64,000 nucleotides of DNA from Pseudocoprococcus catus (GCF_902381825.1 NZ_LR698973.1:2616392-2680391), one strand, 5' to 3'. Numbered from the stretch's first letter, positions 33,639 through 43,300 are shown. Program-made: numbers and translations. The notes: generated by a model not told the origin, from the letters alone.

Positions 33639-34688
33639 ATGAATTTTAATGAATTTGTAAATGAAGTAAAGGACAATATCAAACTCTTTTTACCAAAGGA
33701 TTATGAGAATGCAGAAGTATCAACGATGGAGTGTCAGAAACTGAACCGTGCCTATACGGGATTGATGGTGAGAAAAGAAGGTGAGATGCTTACCCCGACG
33801 ATCAATCTTAATCAGCTGTATGAAGCATATAAAGCACAGCCTGGCGTAACAATGGAAACTGTATGCAGAAAGATTGCAGATATAGTTATTGAGGCACCGA
33901 TACAGGTTGATCTGAAAGCTATTTTAAATTATGAAGATGTGAAGGACAAGCTGTTTATCCGTGTATCATCAGCCGAAGCAAATAAGGAAGTCCTCGAAAA
34001 TGCGCCACACCAGCTGAAGGAAGATCTCGCAATCACCTATCATGTGGCAGTAGGCAAGGATCAGGATGGATTAAGTTCCATGTTTATCAAGAATGATCTG
34101 CTTGAACAGTATGGAATCTCTGCAGAACAGCTTCATGAAGATGCGATGAAAAGTTCACCGCGTGTCATGGCTCCGGAGGTATCAAGTATAGGTGCATTGA
34201 TAGATGAAATGTACCAGAAAAATATTCTCATGCTGACACCGGATGAACGTGAAATGCTGCAGGAAACATTGCAGGAATCAAGCGAGATGCCGACATTCTT
34301 TGTTGTTACGAATACAGACAGAATTGATGGAGCCGGTGTGATCTTTTATCCGGAATTCATGGATAGCATGGGGGAACTTCTTGGAAATGATTTCTTCATT
34401 TTGCCATCATCCATCCATGAAATGCTGGTCTTGCCAGATGACGGGCAAGTGGATGCAGAAATGTTAAGAGATATGGTAAAAGAAGTCAATGCGACTCAGG
34501 TAGCACCAGCAGAACGCCTTACCAATGATGTATATCACTTTGACACAAAGGAGCACGTCTTTGAAAAAGCCGACAGATTTACAGAACGTCAGAAAGAAAA
34601 AGAAGCGCAGGCTGCAAAAACAGAGAAAGCAGGAAAAGAACAGCCGGATCAGAAACCGAAAACAAAGAAGCACGATATGGAACTCTAA
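33639..34688 (+). CDS. DUF5688-family ICE protein
   Basis: A 349-residue soluble protein (start after GAGGAGG) matching DUF5688, which is frequent in Lachnospiraceae conjugative elements. It has no catalytic motif that I recognise. The C-terminus is a basic, disordered segment ending KKHDMEL, like the tails of the IME relaxase (KQDMEL) and the RadC/ArdC protein (RGEMSL). The tail suggests that it may be exported to the recipient; this is inference. Confidence 0.75.
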   Translation: MNFNEFVNEVKDNIKLFLPKDYENAEVSTMECQKLNRAYTGLMVRKEGEMLTPTINLNQLYEAYKAQPGVTMETVCRKIADIVIEAPIQVDLKAILNYEDVKDKLFIRVSSAEANKEVLENAPHQLKEDLAITYHVAVGKDQDGLSSMFIKNDLLEQYGISAEQLHEDAMKSSPRVMAPEVSSIGALIDEMYQKNILMLTPDEREMLQETLQESSEMPTFFVVTNTDRIDGAGVIFYPEFMDSMGELLGNDFFILPSSIHEMLVLPDDGQVDAEMLRDMVKEVNATQVAPAERLTNDVYHFDTKEHVFEKADRFTERQKEKEAQAAKTEKAGKEQPDQKPKTKKHDMEL

Positions 34689-34721
34689 TATCAAGCATGA
34701 AACCCGTTAAATGAGCAAACG

Positions 34722-34757
34722 CCCTGCGGCATAAGGAAATGTCGTGGGGCATTTTGA
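34722..34757 (+). terminator. Hairpin with T run after the DUF5688 gene
   Basis: GCCCTGCGGCA pairs, with several G-U pairs, to TGTCGTGGGGC and is followed by ATTTT. It is a likely weak terminator between DUF5688 and the next gene. Confidence 0.5.
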
Positions 34758-34770
34758 AAAGGAGAAGATT

Positions 34771-34938
34771 ATGACGAAAGAGAACATTAAAACAAATACA
34801 AGCTTAAGATACAGCCAGTATCGAAAAAGATTATCACACACATTTTCGTTTAAAAAATTGAAGAAGCAAATTGAGACGTTACATGATCAGGAATTTATTA
34901 TAAATGTGCCGATTGGAGGTGTTGCTGATGGCAGATAA
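34771..34938 (+). CDS. Small basic protein, unknown
   Basis: A 55-residue protein preceded by AAAAGGAG. It is basic and helical (SLRYSQYRKRLSHTFSFKKL). Its end overlaps the start of the RadC/ArdC fusion gene by 11 bases, suggesting coupling. I do not recognise a family. It may be a DNA-binding accessory or a leader peptide for the large downstream gene. Confidence 0.5.
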   Translation: MTKENIKTNTSLRYSQYRKRLSHTFSFKKLKKQIETLHDQEFIINVPIGGVADGR

Positions 34939-37510
34939 ATTAGAACAGGTAGCAATTCGTATGGTGGAACAGCCACCACTTTATAGTAATGAACCTATGA
35001 ATAATCCAGATGTAGCAATTCGTGTTATGAATGAATTTCTTTCCCAGATGGATCGGGAACTCTTTTGTATTGTTAATTTACAGGCAGATTTAACACCGAT
35101 CAATATGAATATCGTATCTGTAGGATCGCTGAATGAAGCATTAATTAATCCAAGAGAAATATTTAAGAGTGCAATTCTTTCGAATGCTCATTCAATGATG
35201 CTCATTCATAATCATCCGTCCGGAAATCTGACACCATCTACATCGGATATCCAGACTACAGCAAGAATGCAGGAATTAGGGGAATTGATGGGGATTTCAT
35301 TGGTTGATCACATCATTACAGGACGGAATGGGAATTACTATTCCTTTCGAGATAAAGGAGAATTTCCAGATAGCAGGGTTCGTTTTTCTACTCGTGTTGA
35401 AGATATTGATCTGACTAAAGGAATGGTGACTGAAGCCACCGCACCCTATGAAGAAGTAACAGATACAAAAGAAAAGGGTGACGTAAGAGATATTCCAACA
35501 GTGCAGACAGCAACAATTCCATTACCGGTTCAGGGAAAAGATATGGACAGCATTATGCAGTCACTGGAATCCGGTGTGGAAGAACTTTTTACAAGTAACC
35601 GCTATCAGGAATTTCTTAAAACCATGGCAAAGTTTCACAATTATTCCTTTAATAATACAATGCTGATCGCCATGCAGCGACCGGATGCCACACTTGTTAC
35701 CAGCTACAAAAACTGGCAGTCCATGGGTAGACAGGTCATGAAAGGCGAAAAAGGAATTACAATCATTGCACCGGCACCATATAAGAAAATGAAGGAAAAA
35801 GAGGTTCTGGATGAAAATCAGCGACCGATCATGGGAACCGATGGAAAACCTAAGACTGAACAGGTGGAAGTTACAGTTCCGCATTTTAAAGCAGTTACCG
35901 TCTTTGATATTGCTCAGACATCCGGGGAACCAATCCAGACACTGGCACCGGAATTACTGACTGCAGCTGTACAGGATTTTGATTCTTTCATGCAGGCTAT
36001 TCAGAAAATATCCCCAGTGCCGATACGATTCGATGAGATCGATGGCAATGCCAATGGATATTATCACAATGCAGATAAGGAAATCGTGATCAAAAAAGGA
36101 CTCAGTGAAAGCCAGACCTTAAAGACTGCTATTCATGAAACCGTCCATGCTAAACTGCATGACAAGGAAATCATGGAAAGCCTGGGTGTAGAAAAAGACC
36201 GTCTGACAAAAGAGGTTGAAGCAGAATCTGTTGCTTACTGTGTGTGTTCTTCCTTTGGTTTGGATACATCGGATTACAGTTTTCCTTATATTGCAGGGTG
36301 GAGCAGCAGCCGGGAAATGAAGGAAATGAAAGCATCTATGGATGTGATCCGCAAGACAGCCGGTGAAATGATCGATCAGCTTACAGAAGAACTGGAAATC
36401 ATTCTTGAAGAAAAACAGAAAACAGAATTACATGAAAAATACGGCATTCTGGTAGATGCACTGGAAGCAGCCGGATACCGCTATGATTATCGGGAAAGCG
36501 AACCGGGACATATTGTACTGGCACCGGATGGGACACATGAAATTGCCGGGTATTTGCAGTTTGAATCATGGGGAGATATCAAAGATTGGCTGGAAGATAC
36601 GATTGCAGAAGGAACGGATATTTCGGAAAGAGTTGATCGGGCTTTGTATCCATTTAAGTTTGATTATACCCTAGAGGAAGAAATGTTCAGAGGTAATGGT
36701 GACCGCTATGCGATTTACCATGTGGATGAAGGCACACCGGGAAAACAACATTTATTTATGAATATGGCAATGGTCAAAGAAGATGGCATTACAATCGATG
36801 CAGCAAATTATAAATGTGTCTATTCTGGCAGATTACATGAAAATGAAAAGATGGATGATTTGTATGCCGTATTCAACGATAATCCACCAGCAGATTATAA
36901 AGCACATTCTATGTCGGTCAGTGATGTTATCATTACAAACCGTGGTGGGGATATGCAGGCATATTACGTGGATCGATTTGGATTTGCAGAACTTCCAGAG
37001 TTTGCAGCACAAAGAGAAAAAATACTCGATATTGTCCCAGAAATAGAAAATGTGGATTATGAAAATGATCTTACATGTATCAGCTTTTATGCGGCTGAAT
37101 GTGCTGAATTTCCTGTAATGGGTGAAGTACATTATGACCTGACATTACCAGAAGCCTTGGAAGCTTATGAGAAAATCCCATCAGAACGTATGCATGGACT
37201 GAAATGTGTTGGCTTTGATCTGAAAGACGGAAGTGATTATGAAGGAATGCAGAGTCTGATGATTGAAGGAAAAATACAGAAAGAATTTTTGAATTCGATT
37301 CCTGGATTTAGAGAAAATTCTTATGTGCAAAATGCAATCAGTCGTGTGGAAAAGTACTTGGAAGAAAGACATCCAAATGTGGAAAATCCTTTGGAATCTA
37401 ATAAAAAGGTGGATAACGAAAAAAATATAAGCGAAGAAAAAAACGAGAAGGAGCTGAATATACAAATGAAACCAATACCGAAAAAGAAAAGGGGGGAAAT
37501 GAGCCTATGA
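34928..37510 (+). CDS. RadC/JAB + ArdC-like metallopeptidase + YodL fusion protein
   Basis: An 860-residue multidomain protein. A RadC-type JAB domain (about 1-145) carries HNHPSGNLTPSTSD. An ArdC-like ssDNA-binding domain (about 200-340: FLKTMAKFHNYSFNNTMLIA) is followed by a zinc-peptidase motif HETVHAKLH near residue 405. C-terminal YodL/DUF4316 and LPD-type modules (about 590-830) follow, then the tail PKKKRGEMSL. ArdC-type proteins protect incoming single-stranded DNA from restriction. The domain mix suggests an anti-defence or DNA-processing protein that may travel with the DNA. GGAGGTG precedes the ATG at 34928. Confidence 0.85.
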   Translation: MADKLEQVAIRMVEQPPLYSNEPMNNPDVAIRVMNEFLSQMDRELFCIVNLQADLTPINMNIVSVGSLNEALINPREIFKSAILSNAHSMMLIHNHPSGNLTPSTSDIQTTARMQELGELMGISLVDHIITGRNGNYYSFRDKGEFPDSRVRFSTRVEDIDLTKGMVTEATAPYEEVTDTKEKGDVRDIPTVQTATIPLPVQGKDMDSIMQSLESGVEELFTSNRYQEFLKTMAKFHNYSFNNTMLIAMQRPDATLVTSYKNWQSMGRQVMKGEKGITIIAPAPYKKMKEKEVLDENQRPIMGTDGKPKTEQVEVTVPHFKAVTVFDIAQTSGEPIQTLAPELLTAAVQDFDSFMQAIQKISPVPIRFDEIDGNANGYYHNADKEIVIKKGLSESQTLKTAIHETVHAKLHDKEIMESLGVEKDRLTKEVEAESVAYCVCSSFGLDTSDYSFPYIAGWSSSREMKEMKASMDVIRKTAGEMIDQLTEELEIILEEKQKTELHEKYGILVDALEAAGYRYDYRESEPGHIVLAPDGTHEIAGYLQFESWGDIKDWLEDTIAEGTDISERVDRALYPFKFDYTLEEEMFRGNGDRYAIYHVDEGTPGKQHLFMNMAMVKEDGITIDAANYKCVYSGRLHENEKMDDLYAVFNDNPPADYKAHSMSVSDVIITNRGGDMQAYYVDRFGFAELPEFAAQREKILDIVPEIENVDYENDLTCISFYAAECAEFPVMGEVHYDLTLPEALEAYEKIPSERMHGLKCVGFDLKDGSDYEGMQSLMIEGKIQKEFLNSIPGFRENSYVQNAISRVEKYLEERHPNVENPLESNKKVDNEKNISEEKNEKELNIQMKPIPKKKRGEMSL

Positions 37511-37767
37511 GAAACGTAAACCTGGAAGAAAACGAACTGACTATTACTGCTATCTTCCAGCAGCACACAAAGGAAGAAACAATCCAAACACTGAAGGAAG
37601 CTTTGGAAGTCCTGGAACAGGAAGAAAGTGATCCTGAGAATGATGAAATGATTGAGATTATCAATTCTACAGTTGGAAAATTACAGCAGATCGAAGACAA
37701 ATACTACTATTCTCTGGATCTGAATTATTATCTGAATAACTTGGAGGACGATGCCTATGAAGCTTAA
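37507..37767 (+). CDS. Transposon-transfer assisting protein (TTRAP)
   Basis: An 86-residue acidic protein overlapping the previous gene by 4 bases. It contains NELTITAIFQQHTKEETIQT and an acidic helix, matching the transposon-transfer assisting protein family found in Tn1549-like ICEs. The role is unknown. It overlaps the YodL-type gene by 11 bases. Confidence 0.75.
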   Translation: MRNVNLEENELTITAIFQQHTKEETIQTLKEALEVLEQEESDPENDEMIEIINSTVGKLQQIEDKYYYSLDLNYYLNNLEDDAYEA

Positions 37768-38641
37768 TCAATTTGCAGTCTACCGAGTAGATCAGCAGAC
37801 AGCAGGAAAAGCACTGTGGCATCTGCCATATCAAGAGGCAAGACAGCAGAATGTGTCGATTACTGTCGAAAATTACCGATTAGTCGCGATTCATGAAATG
37901 CAGGAAAATGAAAAAGTCGCTGACATCTGGAAACGGACGAAAAATCAATGCGAAGTCAGTGACGTGCTCGTATTGAACAAGGGTGGAGAAATCAGCTGCT
38001 ACTATGTAGATGAGAACTATCCACAGTATCTGGCCGGATTTATTCGTATCAACACATCCGGTGCACTAATCACTATAGAAACTGAGAATTATCAGATTGA
38101 TGGGAAAAAGGGGAACTGGATTGCAACAGACACCATCATTATTGATGGAAAACAGTTTTATTTGATGGAACATCAGGTATACCGAGATCAGGCCCAGGGT
38201 GTTATCCTGGATGCCTATGGAAAAATGGTTGTCGAAGAATGTAAGAAATTCGATGAAAAGACAAAACAAAAGATTCATGATTACATCCAACAGCAGGTAC
38301 CGCTAAATCCGGTCGAACAGCTAAAACAAGATGGTAAAATCCGTCTGGAACATTACCAGAAATTCTACCAGAACGGCACTTATGAACGAAGCAGAGAATC
38401 TGGTACCGAAGCCAATTATGATATGGTGGACGGTCTGGTGAATAATCAGAAGAAGAATCAGGAAAAGACCTCTGATGCTAGCAGCAACAATCAGACCTCC
38501 CGAAATCAACAGGATGGAAAATCTAAGAAACGAAGATCTGTAATCAAACGACTGCATCAGAAACAGATTGCCATTGCTCGCCGGTCCGGAAAGCCGATAC
38601 CAAAGTACCTGGATCAGGAAATGGAAAGAAAGCGTGGATAG
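37757..38641 (+). CDS. YodL/DUF4316-domain protein
   Basis: A 294-residue protein. The N-terminal half (QFAVYRVDQQTAGKALWHLP) is a YodL/DUF4316-type domain as in the fusion protein upstream. The C-terminal half is disordered and ends in a basic stretch (KRLHQKQIAIARRSGKPIPK). Such proteins are typical ICE accessory genes with unknown function. The context suggests a partner of the ArdC/YodL protein. Confidence 0.7.
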   Translation: MKLNQFAVYRVDQQTAGKALWHLPYQEARQQNVSITVENYRLVAIHEMQENEKVADIWKRTKNQCEVSDVLVLNKGGEISCYYVDENYPQYLAGFIRINTSGALITIETENYQIDGKKGNWIATDTIIIDGKQFYLMEHQVYRDQAQGVILDAYGKMVVEECKKFDEKTKQKIHDYIQQQVPLNPVEQLKQDGKIRLEHYQKFYQNGTYERSRESGTEANYDMVDGLVNNQKKNQEKTSDASSNNQTSRNQQDGKSKKRRSVIKRLHQKQIAIARRSGKPIPKYLDQEMERKRG

Positions 38642-38644
38642 AAT

Positions 38645-38953
38645 ATGCGAAGGTTAAAGTGTGAAAAAGAAACGATTATTCTGACTAATGAAGATGATGG
38701 ATTCTATGATGTGTATACCTTCAATCAGAACTTGCCGAAACGGTTACGAGGCTTTGCAGCGAAGTATCCGGATGATTGCTGGTTGAAAGGATCTTCGGAG
38801 GATGGTAGTGAAACGTATATGATTAAAAAAGTGCGGTTATCATTGAATTTAAGACCACCCTATTCCAAGGATAGAATATCTGAAAAATCCCCAGAACTGT
38901 CTTATTTATATAAAAGCAATGATACTCGAAAGAACATCGGCCGGTCTTTGTAG
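38645..38953 (+). pseudogene. ICE accessory gene truncated by cassette insertion
   Basis: A 102-residue frame begins MRRLKCEKETIILTNEDDG, then NQNLPKRLRGFAAKYP, and reaches LSLNLRPPYSKDR near residue 78. The first 80 residues look like a conserved small ICE protein. The rest (SNDTRKNIGRSL) looks unrelated, and base composition shifts at about 38890-38945. The end was probably replaced when the tnpV-bearing cassette inserted. A short product may still be made. Confidence 0.6.
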
Positions 38954-39167
38954 TAGCCTGATTTTAAGCGAAAAGCTGTACCCGCACCTGTTGGAGATTG
39001 ACCGGGCGGAGCAGGAACGGATGGACGCCATGCTGCCCCGGATGATGGAGGCAGCGGGCGTCACCGAGGAACTGAAAGCCCATGACCCCATACGCTGGGT
39101 GGGGCTGATGAACACGCTGAAAGCACAGGTGGAGGAAATGATTTGTCAAGAGTTTATTTATATTTAG
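38950..39167 (+). pseudogene. tnpV, C-terminal fragment
   Basis: The frame SLILSEKLYPHLLEIDRAEQ, then WVGLMNTLKAQVEEMICQEF, matches the C-terminal half of TnpV proteins of Tn4451-like elements. The N-terminal half is missing. It marks the left edge of the cassette. An ATG at 38919 opens the same frame but reads through unrelated sequence. Confidence 0.65.
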
Positions 39168-39194
39168 AACTTTTTCTTTTTGTCAGAAAACCAT

Positions 39195-39223
39195 TTGACA
39201 CTGCCATTATTCGCGCCTATACT
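39195..39223 (+). promoter_or_regulatory. Promoter of the araC-type gene
   Basis: TTGACA (39195-39200) and TATACT (39218-39223) are separated by 17 bp, a near-consensus sigma-A promoter about 40 bp before the AraC start. Confidence 0.75.
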
Positions 39224-39264
39224 TAGAGTGATTAGTTATAACGAACCGAAAGGAGGAATGGGTA

Positions 39265-40320
39265 GTGCTGACCTATGAAAAACAAGCACTCTCTGGTACG
39301 ATTGAAGTATTATTGCGGTCTGAATTGCCAGACGAATTTGAAGGGACAAAGTTATACGGCTCTCTCGAAGAAGATGAACTACGGCAGGACTGTAAAATTT
39401 TTCGGCTGTCAAATGAAACAGGGCATGGACGCATTACAGTCTATCAGGTTTTTTCTGGTATTGAGCTTTACTATAACGATATGCACATGGGATATTGCAA
39501 TCAAAATCAAGCCACAGTTAAAAACATGATAGAGATTAACCATTGTCTGATAGGACGTTTTGAGTGTAGCTTTGGTGAAAATAGTTGCTGCTATATGGCG
39601 GAAGGCGATTTGTCGATCAGCTCCATGATGAAGAAAAAGTCAAATTCGTGTTTTCCGCTGAACCACTATCACGGTATTTCTATCGTCATCAATCTGGATG
39701 AATTGCTGCCGGAAATACGGCAAATCATGGAGCTATTGAATATTGATTTGCACTACATACAAAAATATATTTGCGAAGGAAACCGTTGCTGCATCATGCG
39801 GGCCAATCCGTCTATTGAACATATTTTTTCGGAACTCTATCATGTCCGGGAAAAAAGAAAACCAGGATACATGAAAGTCAAAATGCTGGAACTGCTTCTG
39901 TTCTTAAGTGATCTCAATACGGCAGAAGAAGTTTTACAGACGGATTATTTCAATCAAAATCAGGTCGCATTGATTAAAGCAGTAGCGTCCTATATTACGG
40001 AGGACTTGACAGCACATCATACGATTGAACAGCTTTCCCAGAAATTCGCGATTTCTACAACAGCATTGAAAAAGTGCTTTCGAGGCGTCTATGGAACCTC
40101 TGTCTATTCTTATCTTCGTACCTATCGGCTTCAAGTCGCCAAAAAATTGTTGCTGGAAACCGAGTCGTCAGTAACGGAGATTGCAAGTAAAATCGGATAT
40201 GAAAATCCGAATAAATTCACTTCTGCCTTCAAAGAAACGTATGGCAGCTCTCCAACGGAATTCAGAAAGAGTGTCCGTTTGGATAGAAGCGGGTCCGTAT
40301 GGAGTGGCGAAGAAATCTGA
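39265..40320 (+). CDS. AraC-family regulator of the transporter cassette
   Basis: A 351-residue regulator starting at GTG after AAAGGAGG. The N-terminal part (about 1-235) is the likely sensing domain. The C-terminal part (about 240-340) has the two AraC helix-turn-helix motifs: TIEQLSQKFAISTTALKKCF and SVTEIASKIGYENPNKFTSA. The layout AraC plus ABC half-transporters resembles YbtA-YbtPQ siderophore systems, so a siderophore or metal ligand is plausible. GGGTTA-N8-TAAC dyads upstream of both transporter operons are candidate targets. Confidence 0.85.
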   Translation: MLTYEKQALSGTIEVLLRSELPDEFEGTKLYGSLEEDELRQDCKIFRLSNETGHGRITVYQVFSGIELYYNDMHMGYCNQNQATVKNMIEINHCLIGRFECSFGENSCCYMAEGDLSISSMMKKKSNSCFPLNHYHGISIVINLDELLPEIRQIMELLNIDLHYIQKYICEGNRCCIMRANPSIEHIFSELYHVREKRKPGYMKVKMLELLLFLSDLNTAEEVLQTDYFNQNQVALIKAVASYITEDLTAHHTIEQLSQKFAISTTALKKCFRGVYGTSVYSYLRTYRLQVAKKLLLETESSVTEIASKIGYENPNKFTSAFKETYGSSPTEFRKSVRLDRSGSVWSGEEI

Positions 40321-40390
40321 GCTGTATTAGAATATCCTTTGTCAGATAAAAGCAGAAAGACCGCTTGAAGCTGGCCTATTTTTTGAATAG

Positions 40391-40410
40391 TGGGTTAGAC
40401 GTTGCTAACT
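40391..40410 (+). promoter_or_regulatory. Dyad before the ECF operon
   Basis: GGGTTA-GACGTTGC-TAAC lies about 30 bp upstream of the ECF ribosome site. The same GGGTTA-N8-TAAC pattern with a matching left flank (AATAG) recurs at 43280-43299. It is a candidate AraC or DtxR-like operator. Confidence 0.5.
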
Positions 40411-40437
40411 TTCTGCAAGACAAAGGAGGATTTCCAA

Positions 40438-41043
40438 ATGGAAAATGAAAAATCGACAGGTAACAAGTACACTGTCAAAGACGCGGCAATCATCGGTATC
40501 TTCTGTGCGGTCATGTTCGTTGTATTTATGGTCTATTCGATCCTGACCGGCGCTTCACTGTTCTATTCCATGATTTTTAACGCCGCTGGTGCGGCACTTA
40601 TCCTCGCACCGTTCTATGTTTATATGTGCATGAAAGTCGGCAAGCATGGCCCCGCTCTTGTCTACAATATCATGTGGGCGATTATCGCCGGATTGATGAT
40701 GGGGCCATTTATGATTCCGTGGTTTTTGGGCGGCGGTATCATCGCAGAGCTTTCCATGTGCGGAAAGGATGCCTACCATGACATTAAGCGTGTGTCTATT
40801 TCGTGGGTAATCACGGCACTGGTTCGCGCTGCACATGGTATGTCAGAAATTTGGTTTTTCAAAGACGCATTTCTTGCCACCGGCGTCAGCGAGCAGCAGG
40901 TTCAGGTTCAGACCCAGTATTACACCGATCCGAAGTACGTCCTTTTGAGTCTGGCTGTCACCGCTATCCTGGCCGTCCTTGGCTGCATGATTAGTAACAA
41001 ACTGATTGTGAAGCACTTCAGAAAGAGTGGTGCGATTAAATAA
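40438..41043 (+). CDS. ECF transporter S component (MptD family)
   Basis: A 201-residue protein with about six membrane helices (AAIIGIFCAVMFVVFMVYSI and LILAPFYVYMCMKVGKHGPA among them). It matches MptD-family substrate-binding components of energy-coupling-factor importers. AAAGGAGG precedes the ATG at 40438. It is followed 3 bp later by the T component and then the ATPase, giving a complete dedicated importer. The substrate is unknown; context suggests a metal complex or small metabolite. Confidence 0.8.
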   Translation: MENEKSTGNKYTVKDAAIIGIFCAVMFVVFMVYSILTGASLFYSMIFNAAGAALILAPFYVYMCMKVGKHGPALVYNIMWAIIAGLMMGPFMIPWFLGGGIIAELSMCGKDAYHDIKRVSISWVITALVRAAHGMSEIWFFKDAFLATGVSEQQVQVQTQYYTDPKYVLLSLAVTAILAVLGCMISNKLIVKHFRKSGAIK

Positions 41044-41046
41044 ACT

Positions 41047-41724
41047 ATGAGCATGAAATTTGATTTTCGAACCAAATTGCTTGTCATAGTTCTCACTATG
41101 TCGCTTGTGGCGGTGCTCACAAGCGATATTTTGATATACACACTTTTTGGCGTTTTGAGCGTGTATCTGATTATTCAGGGCTTTGGCAGGCAGACAATAA
41201 AATATTTGATCGTCTGCGGTATTTTTATCGTGTTGAGGTTGCTTTCAGGAGGACAGGGCATTACCATTCTTATGCCGGAAATGTTCCTGTTCATGGTGCT
41301 GCGTATTTTGATGATGGTTATGGCTGCGCAGCCCGTGATTGGTATGCCGCCGGGAGAAGTTGTAGCAGTTTTTAAGAAAATCCACGCGCCTAATGGAATT
41401 GCCCTGCCCGTAACCTTCATGCTGCGTTTCTTCCCTACTGTGCGCAGTGAATTTTCTGATGTGTTTTCCTCCCTTCGACTGCGAAAGCTGTTGTCATGGA
41501 AACACCCTCTGGACGCAATGGAGTATATTGTTACGCCTGTTATTTTCCGTTCATCCAGAATAGCCGAAGAACTTGCCGCTTCTGCTGAAAGCAGGGGGAT
41601 TTCCAATCCTGGGAAACATACCTGCCGCAGAAAAATAGAATTTCAAAAAAGAGATTGGATTATGTGCGTGATTGCTGTTTGTGTAACTGCATTCTATTTT
41701 GTGCTGGAAAGGATGGTAGCGTAA
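41047..41724 (+). CDS. ECF transporter T component
   Basis: A 225-residue polytopic membrane protein of the EcfT/CbiQ family. It has N-terminal helices, then a cytoplasmic coupling helix region (RLRKLLSWKHPLDAMEYIVT, with SAESRGISNPG carrying the family's Ala-Arg-Gly type motif). It lies between the S component and the double ATPase, and its stop overlaps the ATPase start (TAATG). Confidence 0.8.
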   Translation: MSMKFDFRTKLLVIVLTMSLVAVLTSDILIYTLFGVLSVYLIIQGFGRQTIKYLIVCGIFIVLRLLSGGQGITILMPEMFLFMVLRILMMVMAAQPVIGMPPGEVVAVFKKIHAPNGIALPVTFMLRFFPTVRSEFSDVFSSLRLRKLLSWKHPLDAMEYIVTPVIFRSSRIAEELAASAESRGISNPGKHTCRRKIEFQKRDWIMCVIAVCVTAFYFVLERMVA

Positions 41725-43205
41725 TGGTAAATGATAAAGCAAGGCGATCCGTTATCCAGTTTGAAGATGTATCTTTTGAATATCCGGGAGCCGAAACAGA
41801 TAGTATCCATCATATCAGCCTCGATGTAAAAGAGGGCGAGTTTCTTGTTCTGACTGGAGGGAGCGGCTGCGGAAAGACAACTTTAACACGATTGGTAAAC
41901 GGGTTAGGCGAACAATTTTACGAAGGGACACTGAAAGGGCGCATCACACTGTTGGGACGCAACATATCGGAATATCCTCTGTATGAAATCGGGAAAAAAG
42001 TAGGTTCAATCTTTCAAGATCCAAAGAGCCAGTTTTTTGCCAGTATTACAGAGGATGAGATTTCGTTTGGGTGTGAAAATTATGGCGTTCCGTATGAAGA
42101 ATTGGATAGGCGGGTTTCAAGTGCAATCAAGCGTATTAACGGAGATATGCTGCGAGGGAAAGAAATTTATCCGATGTCCAGCGGGGAAAAACAGAAAATA
42201 GCGGTGGCCTCCGTCAATGCTGTTGATCCGGAAATTTATGTGTTTGATGAACCTTCGGCCAATTTGGATATGTATTCCGTTGAGGCACTTAAAAATTTGA
42301 TGGGTGGACTTAAAGCGGAAGGCCACACAATCATTGTTGCTGAACACCGGCTTTATTATCTTACTGACCTTGCAGACCGTTTTCTCTATATGGAAAACGG
42401 GAGCATAAAAGAAGAATGGACGGCGGGAGAACTGCGCTCTATTCCAGAAGAAAAAAGACGAGCCATAGGAATACGAGCGGCAGATTTGCACCATATTGAA
42501 GTAGATATTTCCCCTGTAAAAGAAAAAGATATGACGATGGAGGTAAAGGATTTGGCGTTTTCCTATCGCAAACATCCGGTTTTCCATGATGTATCTTTTC
42601 AGGCGTATGCTGGTGATCTGATTGCGATTGTAGGTCATAACGGAATAGGCAAAACTACTTTGTCGAATATTCTTTGTGGTATGCAAAAGGAAAAAGAGGG
42701 TCAGGTCATATATAACGGGACAAAGGTATCTAAAGGCAAACGGAAGAATTTTGCCTACTTTGTTATGCAAAATACAGATTGCCAGTTGTTTGGGGACAGC
42801 GTAGAAGAAGAACTGCTATTAAACGGAAAAGGCAGTACCCAGGAGCAACGCGATGATCTGCTAAAACTATATGGCTTGTTTGAATGGAAAGAACGGCATC
42901 CCGCTACTCTTTCCGGCGGGCAGAAACAACGACTCACTCTCGCAGTATCGGATTGGATAGATACCCCCGTTTTGATTTTGGATGAGCCTACCAGCGGTCT
43001 TGATTTCAAAAATATGATGAGAATATCGGAGCATTTGAAAGATCTGGCGCAAAAAGGAAAGACCATTTTAATCATTACCCACGATTATGAATTTGCCGCT
43101 ATGACTTGCAATCGGGTTCTGCATTTCGTTGATGAAGGTCATGTAGAAACATTTCCGTTACAGGAAAATTTGTCCCGCTTATACTCCTGCCTTATGTGTC
43201 AATGA
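41724..43205 (+). CDS. ECF-type ABC ATPase with two nucleotide-binding domains
   Basis: A 493-residue fusion of two ABC domains. The first has Walker A GGSGCGKTT, signature SSGEKQKIAV and Walker B YVFDEPSANLD. The second has Walker A GHNGIGKTT, signature LSGGQKQRLTL and Walker B LILDEPTSGLD. It powers the ECF importer. The ATG at 41724 is coupled to the end of the T-component gene; an upstream ATG (41655) lies inside it and is unlikely. Confidence 0.88.
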   Translation: MVNDKARRSVIQFEDVSFEYPGAETDSIHHISLDVKEGEFLVLTGGSGCGKTTLTRLVNGLGEQFYEGTLKGRITLLGRNISEYPLYEIGKKVGSIFQDPKSQFFASITEDEISFGCENYGVPYEELDRRVSSAIKRINGDMLRGKEIYPMSSGEKQKIAVASVNAVDPEIYVFDEPSANLDMYSVEALKNLMGGLKAEGHTIIVAEHRLYYLTDLADRFLYMENGSIKEEWTAGELRSIPEEKRRAIGIRAADLHHIEVDISPVKEKDMTMEVKDLAFSYRKHPVFHDVSFQAYAGDLIAIVGHNGIGKTTLSNILCGMQKEKEGQVIYNGTKVSKGKRKNFAYFVMQNTDCQLFGDSVEEELLLNGKGSTQEQRDDLLKLYGLFEWKERHPATLSGGQKQRLTLAVSDWIDTPVLILDEPTSGLDFKNMMRISEHLKDLAQKGKTILIITHDYEFAAMTCNRVLHFVDEGHVETFPLQENLSRLYSCLMCQ

Positions 43206-43210
43206 ATTAT

Positions 43211-43300
43211 GTGTCCGATTGGATAGATACGCTCTGTATGGAGTGGCAGAAACAACCGAATGATTTTATGATAATAGATGGGTTATAAAATGCTAACCCG
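43211..43300 (+). repeat. Relic copy of the araC 3' end plus an inverted repeat
   Basis: GTCCGATTGGATAGATACGC followed by TATGGAGTGGCAGAAA resembles the end of the AraC gene at 40279-40318. It is followed by AATAGATGGGTTA / TAACCCGTCTATT (43274-43306, N8 between), matching the dyad at 40391. The region looks like a duplicated araC tail plus promoter, giving the ABC genes their own control site. Confidence 0.5.
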
